A DNA stretch of 64,000 nucleotides from NIC37A-2 sp050289625. Its GTDB lineage: Bacteria > Myxococcota_A > Polyangia > Polyangiales > Polyangiaceae. The translations under genes and the position numbers were made by a program. The DNA is taken from the NCBI GenBank assembly GCA_050289625.1, contig JBNKGC010000002.1, forward strand, positions 1 to 64,000, given 5' to 3'. The notes under the pieces are model-generated. The model ran no database searches, was not told the origin of the DNA, and saw nothing but the letters and a program-made list of their open reading frames with translations. Within the stretch, counting starts at the first letter, position 1. Each line of letters begins with the position of its first letter. Shown here piece after piece: positions 51,393 through 59,821 of the stretch.

Positions 51393-51671
51393 TCAGTCCG
51401 CGTCCGCGAGCGCTTGCCGCAGCTCACGCGAAAGCTGCTCGAGAGTGCGACGCTCGAAAGCCTTGCAACGCAGACTACTCGCATCCCACCGAGCCTCACC
51501 TCCATAGCTCCAATTCCACGTTCCCGGCTCCCGGGTGGAAATGCAGAGAGCCGTGCCCTGCTTTCCCGCGTCGAGGCGGTATTCGACGCCCTCGTGCTCG
51601 ACTTGAAGGATGGGGTCGCTGTCGTAATTGACCGATTCGCCTTCCGTTGAGGAAGAACCAATGCTGTTCAT
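51393..51671 (-). CDS. Small hypothetical protein
   Basis: A 92-residue soluble protein (SVNYDSDPILQVEHEGVEYR, LDAGKQGTALCISTREPGTW, NWSYGGEARWDASSLRCKAF, ERRTLEQLSRELRQALADAD). A beta-rich first half and a final helix are predicted by eye. No family was recognised. The ATG at 51671 lies downstream of a stretch with two copies of a 40-bp repeat; the ribosome binding site is weak (GGATG). The even codon use and lack of stops support a real gene, with moderate confidence. Confidence 0.5.
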   Translation of the reverse strand: MNSIGSSSTEGESVNYDSDPILQVEHEGVEYRLDAGKQGTALCISTREPGTWNWSYGGEARWDASSLRCKAFERRTLEQLSRELRQALADAD

Positions 51672-51744
51672 CCGTTCAGTATACGATTCCCGATCGGGCG
51701 CAGCAAGGGAGTTTCGTGCACGCGAGTCGGCTTGCGCTCACGCC

Positions 51745-51853
51745 TGCCAGGAGCCCCGCCAAGGACCTCTCATTTGGTGAGCGGTAGACCGTTGCTTCTC
51801 GCCGCAGCTGGGCATGCCAGGAGCCCCGCCGAGGCCTCTCATTTGGTGAGCGG
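51745..51853. repeat. Two direct 40-bp repeats
   Basis: TGCCAGGAGCCCCGCC...AGG...CTCTCATTTGGTGAGCGG occurs at 51745-51784 and 51815-51853 with few differences, at a spacing of 70 bases, between the end of ettA (51873) and a small hypothetical gene. Function unknown. Confidence 0.65.
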
Positions 51854-51872
51854 GCAGAATATGCGCTCGATC

Positions 51873-53546
51873 TCAGCGCTCGAGCCTGCGGTACTTGATC
51901 CGGTGCGGCCGATCGGCATCAGCTCCGAGGCGGCGTCTTCGATCCGCCTCGTACTCCTGGTAATTGCCCTCGAACCAAACCGCCGAGCTGTTGCCCTCGA
52001 AGGCCAGGATGTGGGTCGCGATGCGGTCGAGAAACCAGCGGTCGTGGCTGATGATCACCGCGCACCCCGGAAACTCGAGCAGCGCCTGTTCGAGGGAGCG
52101 CAGTGTGTCGACGTCGAGGTCGTTCGTCGGTTCGTCGAGGAGGAGGAGATTGCCCCCCTGTTTGAGCAGCTTCGCCAGGTGCACGCGGTTCCGCTCTCCC
52201 CCCGACAAGGTGCCTACTAGTTTCTGCTGGTCGCTCCCCTTGAACCCGAACCACGAGCAATACGCACGCGAGGCGACTTCGCGTTTGCCGAGCTCGACGA
52301 CGTCTTCACCGCCGCTGATTTCCTTCCACACGTTGTGGTTGCCCGTCAGCGCCTCGCGACTCTGATCGACGTAGGCGATTTTCACCGTTTCGCCGACATT
52401 CAGGGTGCCGGCGTCGGGCTGTTCTTCACCGACGAGCATGCGAAACAGAGTCGTCTTTCCCGCACCGTTCGGTCCGATGACGCCGACGATGCCGCTCCGA
52501 GGAAGCCGGAAGGATAGATCCTCGACGAGCAGTCGATCGCCGAAGCCCTTCGTGAGTCCGTCGGCTTCGAGCACCACCTGCCCGAGCCGCGGGCCCGGAG
52601 GAATGCTGATTTCTCCGCCATCGCTGGACCGCGCCTCGGACTGCGCCACGAGTTCGTCGTAGGCGGCCAAACGCGCCTTGCTCTTCGCCTGCCGCGCCCG
52701 CGGCGAGGCGCGAACCCAGTCGAGCTCTTGCTTGAGCTTGCGCTGCCGAGCACTCTCCTGCTTCTCCTTTTGCGCGAGGCGAGCCGCCTTCTGTTCGAGC
52801 CAACCGCTGTAGTTGCCCTTGTACGGGTACCCCCGACCCCCATCGAGCTCGAGGATCCACTCGGCCACTTCGTCGAGGAAGTAGCGGTCGTGCGTCACGG
52901 CCACCACTGTGCCCGGATATTCACCGAGGAAGCGCTGGAGCCACGCCACGCTCTCGGCATCCAGATGGTTCGTCGGCTCATCGAGCAGAAGCATGTCGGG
53001 TTGCTCCAAAAGGACGCGACAGAGCGCGACGCGACGCTTTTCACCACCGGAGAGATTTTCGATGAGAGCGTCTCGTGGCGGACATCGAAGGGCGTCCAGG
53101 GCGATCTCGACCCGCTGATCGAGGTTCCACGCGTCGGCTGCATCGATGCGATCCTGGAGCTTTCCTTGCTTCTCGAGCAAAGCGTTCATCTCCTCGTCGT
53201 CCATCGGCTCGGCGAACTTCGCGCTGATTTCCTCGAACTCTTGGAGTAACGCCCGTGTCTCAGAAACCCCTTGGTCGACGGCCTCCGCCACCGTCTTCGC
53301 GTCGCCCAAGTCGGGCTCCTGAGCGAAATACCCAACCTTCAGCGAAGGGTGCGGCTTGGCCTCTCCCATGAACTCCGTGTCCACCCCGGCCATGATGCGC
53401 AAGAGGGAGCTCTTGCCGGACCCATTGCTTCCGATGACACCAATTTTTGCACCGGGCAGAAACGCGAGGGTGATGTTCTCCAGCACGCGCTTGTCCGGGG
53501 GGTGAACGCGCGTGACCTCCTGCATCGTGAACACGAAATCGACCAT
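51873..53546 (-). CDS. ettA: Energy-dependent translational throttle protein EttA
   Basis: A 557-residue ABC-F ATPase that binds the ribosomal E site and gates entry into elongation when ATP is low. Family start MVDFVFTMQEVTRVHPPDKR matches EttA (MAQFVYTMxRVxKxVPPxR). First domain: GSNGSGKSS, LSGGEKRRVALCRVLL, LLLDEPTNHLD. The arm region (LDGGRGYPYKGNYSGWLEQK) is typical for EttA. Second domain: GPNGAGKTT, LSGGERNRVHLAKLL, LLLDEPTNDLD. The ATG at 53546 was preferred to 53561. A divergent lipoprotein gene lies 59 bases away. Confidence 0.95.
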   Translation of the reverse strand: MVDFVFTMQEVTRVHPPDKRVLENITLAFLPGAKIGVIGSNGSGKSSLLRIMAGVDTEFMGEAKPHPSLKVGYFAQEPDLGDAKTVAEAVDQGVSETRALLQEFEEISAKFAEPMDDEEMNALLEKQGKLQDRIDAADAWNLDQRVEIALDALRCPPRDALIENLSGGEKRRVALCRVLLEQPDMLLLDEPTNHLDAESVAWLQRFLGEYPGTVVAVTHDRYFLDEVAEWILELDGGRGYPYKGNYSGWLEQKAARLAQKEKQESARQRKLKQELDWVRASPRARQAKSKARLAAYDELVAQSEARSSDGGEISIPPGPRLGQVVLEADGLTKGFGDRLLVEDLSFRLPRSGIVGVIGPNGAGKTTLFRMLVGEEQPDAGTLNVGETVKIAYVDQSREALTGNHNVWKEISGGEDVVELGKREVASRAYCSWFGFKGSDQQKLVGTLSGGERNRVHLAKLLKQGGNLLLLDEPTNDLDVDTLRSLEQALLEFPGCAVIISHDRWFLDRIATHILAFEGNSSAVWFEGNYQEYEADRRRRLGADADRPHRIKYRRLER

Positions 53547-53604
53547 GGATGGTTTGTACACGAACCCGTCGCGTTCTGAACCCTACAGTCGTATAGCGGT
53601 GCTC

Positions 53605-54270
53605 ATGACTCGCCGACTCGCACGAGTGCTCGTTTCCTCCCTGCTGACCGTGGCTCCACTGCTCACCCTCGGGTGCAAGTCGCAAAAGGAGTCGGCCGCC
53701 TCCGACACATCGAAGGCGGCAACCGAACCACCTGCCGCGCCGTCTACTCCGCCCGCCCGCCCCGCCGGGGAGCCTCCCACCAATCCGCATGTGAGCCCTG
53801 GTGGCCCCGCGGCGCTCCCTCCAGCCGCCATCACCTGGAAGGCTCCCGCGGGTTGGGAAGAAATGCCTCGGCGAAGCCCGATGCGTCAGGCCACCTACAA
53901 GGTGCCGGGCGATGCTGGCCCCGCAGAAACGGCCGTGTACTACTTCGGTCCAGGTCAAGGCGGTGACGTCGAGTCGAACATCGAACGCTGGGTGGGACAG
54001 TTCCAAGACCGCGCGCACGACGCGGTCGAACGGGACACCCGCGAAGTCAACGGCCTCAAGGTGTACACGGTCGCCGTCGCGAAGGGGACCTATTCCTCCG
54101 GAATGCCGGGCGGTCCGACAGGTCCGCAGAAGGACTGGGGCTTGGCTGGCGCCATCGTTGAAGCTCCGAGTGGTCGCTACTTCTTTAAAATGACGGGGCC
54201 GGCGAAGACCGTCGACCAGCAGCGCAGGGCCTTCGACAACCTGCTCGATAGTGTTGCCGTCAAGGGGTGA
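53605..54270 (+). CDS. Lipoprotein of unknown function
   Basis: A 221-residue lipoprotein: signal ending TLGC (residue 24), a Pro/Ala-rich linker, and a 145-residue domain with WKAPAGWEEMPRRSPMRQAT, ETAVYYFGPGQGGDVESNIE and FKMTGPAKTVDQQRRAFDNL. The pattern of a short beta-rich domain that begins with a Trp-Lys-x-Pro-x-Gly-Trp motif resembles bacterial proteins of the PsbP/MOG1 type (weak). It is divergent from ettA. The stop at 54270 is 65 bases before a sigma54-type element that precedes the FmdB gene. Confidence 0.7.
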   Translation: MTRRLARVLVSSLLTVAPLLTLGCKSQKESAASDTSKAATEPPAAPSTPPARPAGEPPTNPHVSPGGPAALPPAAITWKAPAGWEEMPRRSPMRQATYKVPGDAGPAETAVYYFGPGQGGDVESNIERWVGQFQDRAHDAVERDTREVNGLKVYTVAVAKGTYSSGMPGGPTGPQKDWGLAGAIVEAPSGRYFFKMTGPAKTVDQQRRAFDNLLDSVAVKG

Positions 54271-54334
54271 GAGCCGGACTTTCGCGGTCGCCGGCCCCAC
54301 GGACCCTGACGTCTCGACGCTGCGCGTTCTCCTG

Positions 54335-54350
54335 GCACCAGGTTTGCAGT
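54335..54350 (+). promoter_or_regulatory. Sigma54-type promoter upstream of FmdB gene
   Basis: TGGCACCAGGTTTGCA is a full match to TGGCAC-N5-TTGCA with ten bases between GG and GC. The predicted start is near 54362, about 50 bases before the FmdB ATG. I found no TGT-N10-ACA site upstream within the preceding gene, so the activator is unknown. Confidence 0.6.
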
Positions 54351-54412
54351 GTTCCCCCCGGAAATCATGCCAGCCGACGACAAAGCTTGTCGGCGACCGA
54401 AGGAACACCCCG

Positions 54413-54652
54413 ATGCCCATCTACGAGTACCACTGCAAAGCGTGCGATCGGGAGTTCGAGTTGCTCGTTCTGTCCCGCGACGAGACAGTGGCCTGTCCGG
54501 AGTGCGGAGCAACCAATCTGCAGCGCTTGCTGTCTATCCCGGCCGGTCCCCAGCGCCTCCCATCGGCTCTGCGACACGGCCGTGCACTCGCGGCCCGCGA
54601 GGGACACTTCAGCCACTACAGCAAGGCGGAACGAAAGAAGCACGGGCTCTAG
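54413..54652 (+). CDS. FmdB-family zinc ribbon protein
   Basis: A 79-residue small protein with the FmdB zinc ribbon: MPIYEYHCKACDREFELLVL and DETVACPECGATNLQRLLSI, with four cysteines (CxxC ... CxxC). The C-terminal half is basic (RHGRALAAREGHFSH, KAERKKHGL). FmdB proteins are proposed regulators; none is proven to bind DNA. The upstream element at 54335 suggests sigma54 control, and the gene lies next to the nitrogen-fixation cluster. A hairpin terminator begins directly after the stop codon. Confidence 0.85.
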   Translation: MPIYEYHCKACDREFELLVLSRDETVACPECGATNLQRLLSIPAGPQRLPSALRHGRALAAREGHFSHYSKAERKKHGL

Positions 54653-54679
54653 CGCGACAAACCGTAGTGGTTTGTCGCG
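54653..54679 (+). terminator. Terminator hairpin of the FmdB gene
   Basis: CGCGACAAACC (54653-54663) pairs perfectly with GGTTTGTCGCG (54669-54679), loop GTAGT, directly behind the stop codon of FmdB. A relative of the GATCATCGCTTGCG repeat follows at about 54700. Confidence 0.75.
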
Positions 54680-55085
54680 ACTAAACCCTTGCCATTGCGG
54701 TCATCGCTTGCGCAGAAGACAAGAACGGCACGCGCAGGCAGGTGGCCTCTCGTAGCCGTCTGGCCTTCACCCGCCCGGGACATTCGACTCCGAGCTATTC
54801 GGCTCCGACGAGCAGAGGGCAGCGGACGCAGGTAGTTCCCGCTGTAGGTGCCGAGCCGCCCCTCATTGCGGCCGCACGCCAAAGCTGCCGGCAGGAGGCA
54901 CAGCCCCGACGCTCGGCTCAGCCGGCACTGGACTCGCGTGCGCCTCGCGGGGTGTCGATTACCCGTCTGTCTGGCCCGCGTCGGTTCCGGGCCAAGACGG
55001 CGACCCTCCAGCAAGCAGGGGCCGCCCGGGACTTTCGCTATTGAATTTGGATGTCCCGACAAACCGAACGCGAGCTCGTTCTGTG

Positions 55086-55101
55086 TGTCGGGAACTCGAC
55101 A
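55086..55101. promoter_or_regulatory. NifA-like palindrome upstream of the 208-aa gene
   Basis: TGTCGGGAACTCGACA fits TGT-N10-ACA and shares the arms TGTCG and CGACA with 9060-9075 and 61201-61216. It is the core of a perfect 13-bp dyad (55078-55090 / 55097-55109). It lies 98 bp upstream of the sigma54-type element at 55199. Confidence 0.6.
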
Positions 55102-55198
55102 CACAGAACACGGAGGCGGGGCAACTCGGGGGGCGGATTTCTCTCCGAGGGCCTCGGGAAATCGACGCGCGGTGCCGCGACCGCCCCTGTCACCTCGT

Positions 55199-55214
55199 TG
55201 GCACGACGCGTGCT
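55199..55214 (+). promoter_or_regulatory. Sigma54-type promoter of the 208-aa gene
   Basis: TGGCACGACGCGTGCT has TGGCACG at -24 and GTGCT at -12 (one base off TTGCT), with ten bases between GG and GC. The predicted start near 55226 leaves a 46-base leader with a good ribosome binding site. Confidence 0.5.
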
Positions 55215-55271
55215 CCAAGCACGGGAGACGGTATTCCCCGTTGACGGGGATGACCTGGAGAAGGAGCCCAG

Positions 55272-55898
55272 ATGAACACTGCAGCGCAACGCCGTTCTCG
55301 TCCCTCGGTGCCAACCGCGGCCGACCTTCGCTGGCGCGGGTGGCTCCAGACCGCAAGCCTTCGCGTCGAAAGCGCGGCGATAGCTTACGCGCCGACCACC
55401 GACGACTCTGGCGCTGCCATCGAACGCACTCGACAGCAGCTTGCTCACCTCGAACACTCCGTTGAACTCTACCGAGAGCGATGCGGTGGTGATCTGGCGA
55501 AGGCGCTCACCGCCCGCGTGGAAACTCTCCGGATTCCCGCTTCGTGGCTGGAAGCGAACGTCGCGCAGCTCGTCCTTTCACTCGCTGCTCAGACCGAAGC
55601 GCGTCGCTGGCTCGACGAGAAAAGCCCGTCGCGAACGCTGCTCAGGCAACTCGCGGAAAAGTCCGAGCACATCGACGCCGCACGCGCTGCGCTGCGCGAC
55701 CTACGCGCAGCCGAACCGGATTTCAGCGTTGAGGTCCCTCGGCTCACCTCGCAGTGGCTCGACATTGCATTGTGCGCGCTCGAGGCGGATAGGAAGCACG
55801 AGTACGCCCAACCCCTCCGGTCTGCGCTCGAGCCAAGCTCGACGGCTGAGGGCGGGAGCTACAGCCTGGCCGGGATCGGCAGCATCCAGCCGCGCTGA
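55272..55898 (+). CDS. Unrecognised helical protein with NifA-type promoter region
   Basis: A 208-residue, mostly alpha-helical soluble protein. I do not recognise a family. It has amphipathic helices such as ERTRQQLAHLEHSVELYRER, DLAKALTARVETLRIP, LEANVAQLVLSLAAQTEARR and EKSEHIDAARAALRDLRAAE; there is no signal peptide or membrane segment. The ATG follows GGAGAAGGAG, an excellent ribosome binding site. Upstream lie a TGTCG-N6-CGACA palindrome and a sigma54-type element at distances typical of NifA-controlled genes. It is convergent with fixA and stands next to the nif cluster, so it may be a new nitrogen-fixation accessory protein (inference). Ala/Glu/Arg-rich sequence limits recognition. 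Confidence 0.75.
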   Translation: MNTAAQRRSRPSVPTAADLRWRGWLQTASLRVESAAIAYAPTTDDSGAAIERTRQQLAHLEHSVELYRERCGGDLAKALTARVETLRIPASWLEANVAQLVLSLAAQTEARRWLDEKSPSRTLLRQLAEKSEHIDAARAALRDLRAAEPDFSVEVPRLTSQWLDIALCALEADRKHEYAQPLRSALEPSSTAEGGSYSLAGIGSIQPR

Positions 55899-56102
55899 CG
55901 CCCTCGGCTACGATCAACCTGTCAGCGACGCCTGGATCTCGCGAGACTGCCTACTGCTCGCGCGTGTGCGCTGAAACCGCCCATAGTCGCAAACACCGAG
56001 AACGCGACGTACGGAGCCACCGGCTCTCGTTCTCCCCAGAGGCGGCGTCGAACGCCATCTCGCCCCCGGGTCACCCCCGGGGGCCGGGTTGAACTCGCCT
56101 CG

Positions 56103-56951
56103 TCAGACGACCTGCCCAGACAGCTCCTCGAGCAAGTGCGGGCTATGGCCGAAGATCGCATCGAGGAGCGCTTCGCTGTGCTCGTGTTCGCCTGGACGCT
56201 CGACCGTCACCATCTCGGCCTTCTCTGCCCGGGGGCTCGGCGCATACACCTTCTTCACGACCGTTGGTGAGCCCTTCAAGCCGCACTTGGAAAGGTCTTC
56301 GATCCCTGCGTCTTTTGCACTCCACCGAACCACAGGAGCTTCAGCCGCGCGGAGCGCATCGTCCATAGACCCTCGCCGGATCTCCGTGTCGCTCTCCAGC
56401 ATCGTAATCAAGACCGGGAGCGCGCTCCGGAGAACCTGTGTCCCTCCTTCTGCGCGACGCTCTACAATGATCCGATTCTCCACGAGCGAGAGCTCCCGGA
56501 TAGCTGATACGTAGGTGAGCGGCGTGAGGTGAAGACGCTTGGCAATGCCTGGGCCCACCTGTGCCGTATCCCCATCAATGGTCTGCTTGCCAGTGAATAC
56601 GACGGCCGGCATGCCCCACATGGCACCGATCTTCTGGATGGCCGTGGCCAGCGCATAGCTCGTCGCTAGCGTGTCCGAGCCTGCGAAGAAGCGGTCTGTC
56701 AGAAGCACTGCACGATCGACACCGTAGGTCATGGCTCGCCGCAGCGAGGTTTCCGCCATCGGCGGCCCCATCGTGAGCGCGGTCACCTCACCACCCAGTT
56801 CATCGCGCAAACGGAGGGCCTGCTCGAGCGCGAACAGATCATAGGGATTGATGATCGCCGGGACGCCCTGGCGCATGATGGTATTGGTGGTTGGGTGAAC
56901 TCGGATCTGAGCGCTATCCGGTACCTGCTTGATACAAACGACGATATGCAT
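56103..56951 (-). CDS. fixA: Electron transfer flavoprotein beta subunit FixA
   Basis: A 282-residue ETF beta subunit. It begins MHIVVCIKQVPDSAQIRVHP with INPYDLFALEQALRL, the AMP/FAD-binding GxDxAxLLxD-like GVDRAVLLTDRFFAGSDTLA, and TGKQTIDGDTAQVGPGIAKR, the ETF-beta signature. With FixB, FixC and FixX it forms a bifurcating complex that delivers low-potential electrons to nitrogenase. It is the last gene of the iscA-nifUSVW-fixA operon, 30 bases behind nifW. FixB is not adjacent, while fixC and fixX lie at the right edge; the fix genes are thus split. Confidence 0.93.
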   Translation of the reverse strand: MHIVVCIKQVPDSAQIRVHPTTNTIMRQGVPAIINPYDLFALEQALRLRDELGGEVTALTMGPPMAETSLRRAMTYGVDRAVLLTDRFFAGSDTLATSYALATAIQKIGAMWGMPAVVFTGKQTIDGDTAQVGPGIAKRLHLTPLTYVSAIRELSLVENRIIVERRAEGGTQVLRSALPVLITMLESDTEIRRGSMDDALRAAEAPVVRWSAKDAGIEDLSKCGLKGSPTVVKKVYAPSPRAEKAEMVTVERPGEHEHSEALLDAIFGHSPHLLEELSGQVV

Positions 56952-56981
56952 GGCAAACTCCTCGTGTCGCGCGGTGCTCGT

Positions 56982-57335
56982 TCAAAGGGTTTCATCGCGT
57001 CCGCCAGGGGACACGATGGTGGAAAGAGAAACAAACGCTTGCCCAGGTGATGCTGGTCTGACGGCGTCCTGGTGCACCTTGAAGAGCCGTTTCGACAGTG
57101 GCCCTTCGCTTTCGAGCTGCTCGTAAGCGCACTGCAGATGCTCACGAATGCGTTGACGTACGACTGCGTCCTCAGCGCTTTCGTCGCCGACCGACTCCTC
57201 ACGCAGGAGGTTGCCAAGCAACCGCATGATGTGCAGCCGCGACACGTTGAGCACCGCCGGTTCGAATGGCACTTCCAGGTATCGGAAAAACTCTTCGGCT
57301 GAAGACAACTGCTGCAGATCTTCGATCACTGGCAT
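56982..57335 (-). CDS. nifW: Nitrogenase-protective protein NifW
   Basis: A 117-residue NifW protein. The segment IEDLQQLSSAEEFFRYLEVP followed by FEPAVLNVSRLHIMRLLGNL is the conserved N-terminal half of NifW. The rest is helical with VRQRIREHLQCAYEQLESEG and ends SLSTIVSPGG. NifW binds the MoFe protein and limits oxygen damage, and it takes part in its maturation. The ATG at 57335 was chosen because the product then starts at the family N-terminus. It lies 25 bases behind nifV and 30 bases ahead of fixA. Confidence 0.92.
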   Translation of the reverse strand: MPVIEDLQQLSSAEEFFRYLEVPFEPAVLNVSRLHIMRLLGNLLREESVGDESAEDAVVRQRIREHLQCAYEQLESEGPLSKRLFKVHQDAVRPASPGQAFVSLSTIVSPGGRDETL

Positions 57336-57360
57336 CGTTTTGCTCTCCAAAACCAAGACA

Positions 57361-58503
57361 TCAGGATGGCGGGTGTTTCGGCGACTGCTCGACATGCGCG
57401 AAAAGAGCCGCGAGCTCGTGAGCTTCAATGGGCCGCTTGAGTTCCGTGGCGGTCGCGCGGATGAGCTCGAGCAGGGGCCCAAGAGTCGCTTCGCTCGCAA
57501 CGTAGCCGAGCGTCCCGAGAACGTGAGCCAACGCTGCTCGTCCGGAGTGCTTACCCAGCACGATGCTGCGCTCGCGGCCGAACAACGCCGGGTCGAGAGC
57601 CTCGTAGGCCCGGGGATCGCGCAAAAGCCCCGAGACGTGGATCCCCGATTCATGAGAGAAAGCGGCCGTACCCACAATGGCCTTTGCCTCTGGAATCGCA
57701 CGATTCGACGCGCTCGCCACTAGCTGCGCGAGTGCAGGCAGCGCGGCCAGGCGCACACCGGTCCCCCTCATCTCCACGTGACCCAGTGCCGCCACCACCT
57801 CTTCGAGCGGAGCGTTTCCCGCGCGCTCCCCCAAACCCAGCACGCATACACTCACGTGAGTTGCTCCCCCGCGAACGGCCGCCAAGGTATTCGCGGTAGC
57901 GAGCCCGAGATCGTCATGCCCATGAAACTCCAAGTCCATTTCCGTGTGCTGACGCAACTCATGAAAGAGCTCGAGCGTCGAGAAGGGGTCGAGCACCCCG
58001 AGAGTATCCGCGTAGCGAAACTTCGTGACCCCTGCCTCCTCTGCCGCGCACACCACCCTCTGGATGAAGACGCGATCGGCACGGCTGGCATCCTCTCCTC
58101 CCAACGACACGACCAGCCCGACTTTCCGCGCGTAGGCTACCACGCGGCGCAGGCGCGCCAGGACCGCTCGCTGACTGCCCGCCCGCTTGACGGCGATCTG
58201 ACGATCCGACAGCGGCGCCGTCAGGTGCACGTGGGAGACACCCGTCGAAGCGGCTGCGTCCACGTCGGCCTCCGTCATGCGGCACCAGGCGATGGGCGTT
58301 GCGTGCTCTAGAACCTCGCCAATGGCCTTGATTGCCTGAACCTCCGCCCCCCCCATTGCGGGCACGCCCACCTCGATCTCGTCCACTCCTGCGTCCTCGA
58401 GAGCAAGCGCGATCTTCACCTTTTCGTCGAGCCGAAAGGCTACGCCCGGCGCCTGCTCCCCATCGCGAAGGGTGCTGTCATTGACGCGAATTAGGCTGTC
58501 CAT
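57361..58503 (-). CDS. nifV: Homocitrate synthase NifV
   Basis: A 380-residue enzyme that condenses acetyl-CoA with 2-oxoglutarate to homocitrate, the organic ligand of FeMo-cofactor. The TIM-barrel markers are NDSTLRDGEQAPGVAF (catalytic Arg-Asp), VSHVHLTAPLSDRQIAVK, LEFHGHDDLGLATANTLAAV (metal-binding HGH) and GLGERAGNAPLEEVVAAL. The C-terminal regulatory domain of LeuA is absent, as in NifV. SHESGIHVSGLLRDPRAYEA closes the barrel. ATG 58503 gives the family start. It sits between nifS and nifW. Confidence 0.95.
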   Translation of the reverse strand: MDSLIRVNDSTLRDGEQAPGVAFRLDEKVKIALALEDAGVDEIEVGVPAMGGAEVQAIKAIGEVLEHATPIAWCRMTEADVDAAASTGVSHVHLTAPLSDRQIAVKRAGSQRAVLARLRRVVAYARKVGLVVSLGGEDASRADRVFIQRVVCAAEEAGVTKFRYADTLGVLDPFSTLELFHELRQHTEMDLEFHGHDDLGLATANTLAAVRGGATHVSVCVLGLGERAGNAPLEEVVAALGHVEMRGTGVRLAALPALAQLVASASNRAIPEAKAIVGTAAFSHESGIHVSGLLRDPRAYEALDPALFGRERSIVLGKHSGRAALAHVLGTLGYVASEATLGPLLELIRATATELKRPIEAHELAALFAHVEQSPKHPPS

Positions 58504-58546
58504 GGAGTTCACGAATCGAACCGCTGGCTAGGCAGATGATATTCGT

Positions 58547-59773
58547 TCAAGCGTAGGTGGGTTCGAACGCGGGCTTGTCGGCCCCCGTCCCCTCGTCCCA
58601 GAAGGGCGAAAGTTCCCGCAACTGCTGAATGATTCCCGGCATCACGCTCAGGACCGCATCAACGTCCTCTTCCGTGTTTTCCCGAGAGAGTGAGAAACGG
58701 ATCGCTCCGTGAGCGGCAGTGTACGGAACATTCATCGCGCGCATGACGTGCGATGGTTCGAGCGATCCGGAGGTGCATGCAGATCCGGAGGAGGCGGCGA
58801 TACCCGCCCGGTTCATCAAGAGCAAGATGGCTTCTCCTTCGATGTACTCGAACGCAACGCAGGTCGTGTTGGGCAGACGGTTCTCCGGATCCCCCATCAG
58901 AAGAGCCTTGTCGATCGTCCCCAGGAGGCCGGCCTCCAAGCGGTCACGCATGGCCTTCACCCGAGTCTGCTCTTCCTCCATGTGCTGCAGGGCAAGCTCG
59001 GCGGCCTTCCCGAGGCCAACAATCCCAGGAGCGTTCTCGGTGCCCGCTCGTCGGCCACGCTCCTGGTGTCCTCCCCGCAGGAGCGGACGCAAACGGATCC
59101 CCTTTCGAACGTACAAGGCACCTATACCTTTTGGTGCGTGAAGCTTGTGACCAGACAGCGAGAGCATATCAATCTCGCTCTCGGCCAGATTCATGGGAAT
59201 CTTCCCAACGGCCTGAACCGCATCGGTGTGAAAGATAGCCCCTGCCTCGTGAGCCAATTCGGCAAGCTTTTCTACCGGGAAGATCGTACCCGACTCGTTA
59301 TTCGCCCACATGATCGAGGCGATGGCCGTCCGGGGACCAAGGGCTTTCCGGTAGGCCTCTACGTCCAACCTGCCCAATGAATCGACGGGGACGTAGTGCA
59401 CCTTGATTCCCCGCGACTGCTCGAGGTGCTTGCACAAAGACAACACAGCGGGGTGCTCGACAACGGAGGTTACGATTTCATCACGACCGCGCTGCGTCTC
59501 CAGAGCAGAAAGGATCGCTGTGTTATCCGACTCCGACCCCCCCGAAGTGAAAACGATCTCGTGGTCAAACTCACACCCCAGAAGCGCCTGAACCCGCTTC
59601 CGGGCCTCCTTCAGGGCACCGCCCACACTCGCACCGAAGGCGTGCATCGAAGACGCATTGCCAAACTGCTCACTGAAATAGGGCAGCATTGCGTTCACCA
59701 CGAGAGGATCAACGCGGGTGGTTGCGTTGTTGTCGAGGTAGATAGCTGCCTTTTGCCCCACTGAACCAGACAT
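58547..59773 (-). CDS. nifS: Cysteine desulfurase NifS
   Basis: A 408-residue PLP enzyme that takes sulfur from cysteine for nitrogenase clusters. The N-terminus reads IYLDNNATTRVDPLVVNAML, the aldimine histidine is in SVVEHPAVL (His107), the PLP lysine is Lys210 (LSLSGHKLHAPKG), and the catalytic cysteine is Cys333 in SSGSACTSGSLEPSHVM, the group I loop length of NifS/IscS. It follows nifU by 48 bases in the operon. It would hand sulfur to NifU. Confidence 0.96.
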   Translation of the reverse strand: MSGSVGQKAAIYLDNNATTRVDPLVVNAMLPYFSEQFGNASSMHAFGASVGGALKEARKRVQALLGCEFDHEIVFTSGGSESDNTAILSALETQRGRDEIVTSVVEHPAVLSLCKHLEQSRGIKVHYVPVDSLGRLDVEAYRKALGPRTAIASIMWANNESGTIFPVEKLAELAHEAGAIFHTDAVQAVGKIPMNLAESEIDMLSLSGHKLHAPKGIGALYVRKGIRLRPLLRGGHQERGRRAGTENAPGIVGLGKAAELALQHMEEEQTRVKAMRDRLEAGLLGTIDKALLMGDPENRLPNTTCVAFEYIEGEAILLLMNRAGIAASSGSACTSGSLEPSHVMRAMNVPYTAAHGAIRFSLSRENTEEDVDAVLSVMPGIIQQLRELSPFWDEGTGADKPAFEPTYA

Positions 59774-59821
59774 CGTTGCGCTCCTTCTACAAGAATCGTC
59801 AGTCTCAAGCGGTCACGGAAT

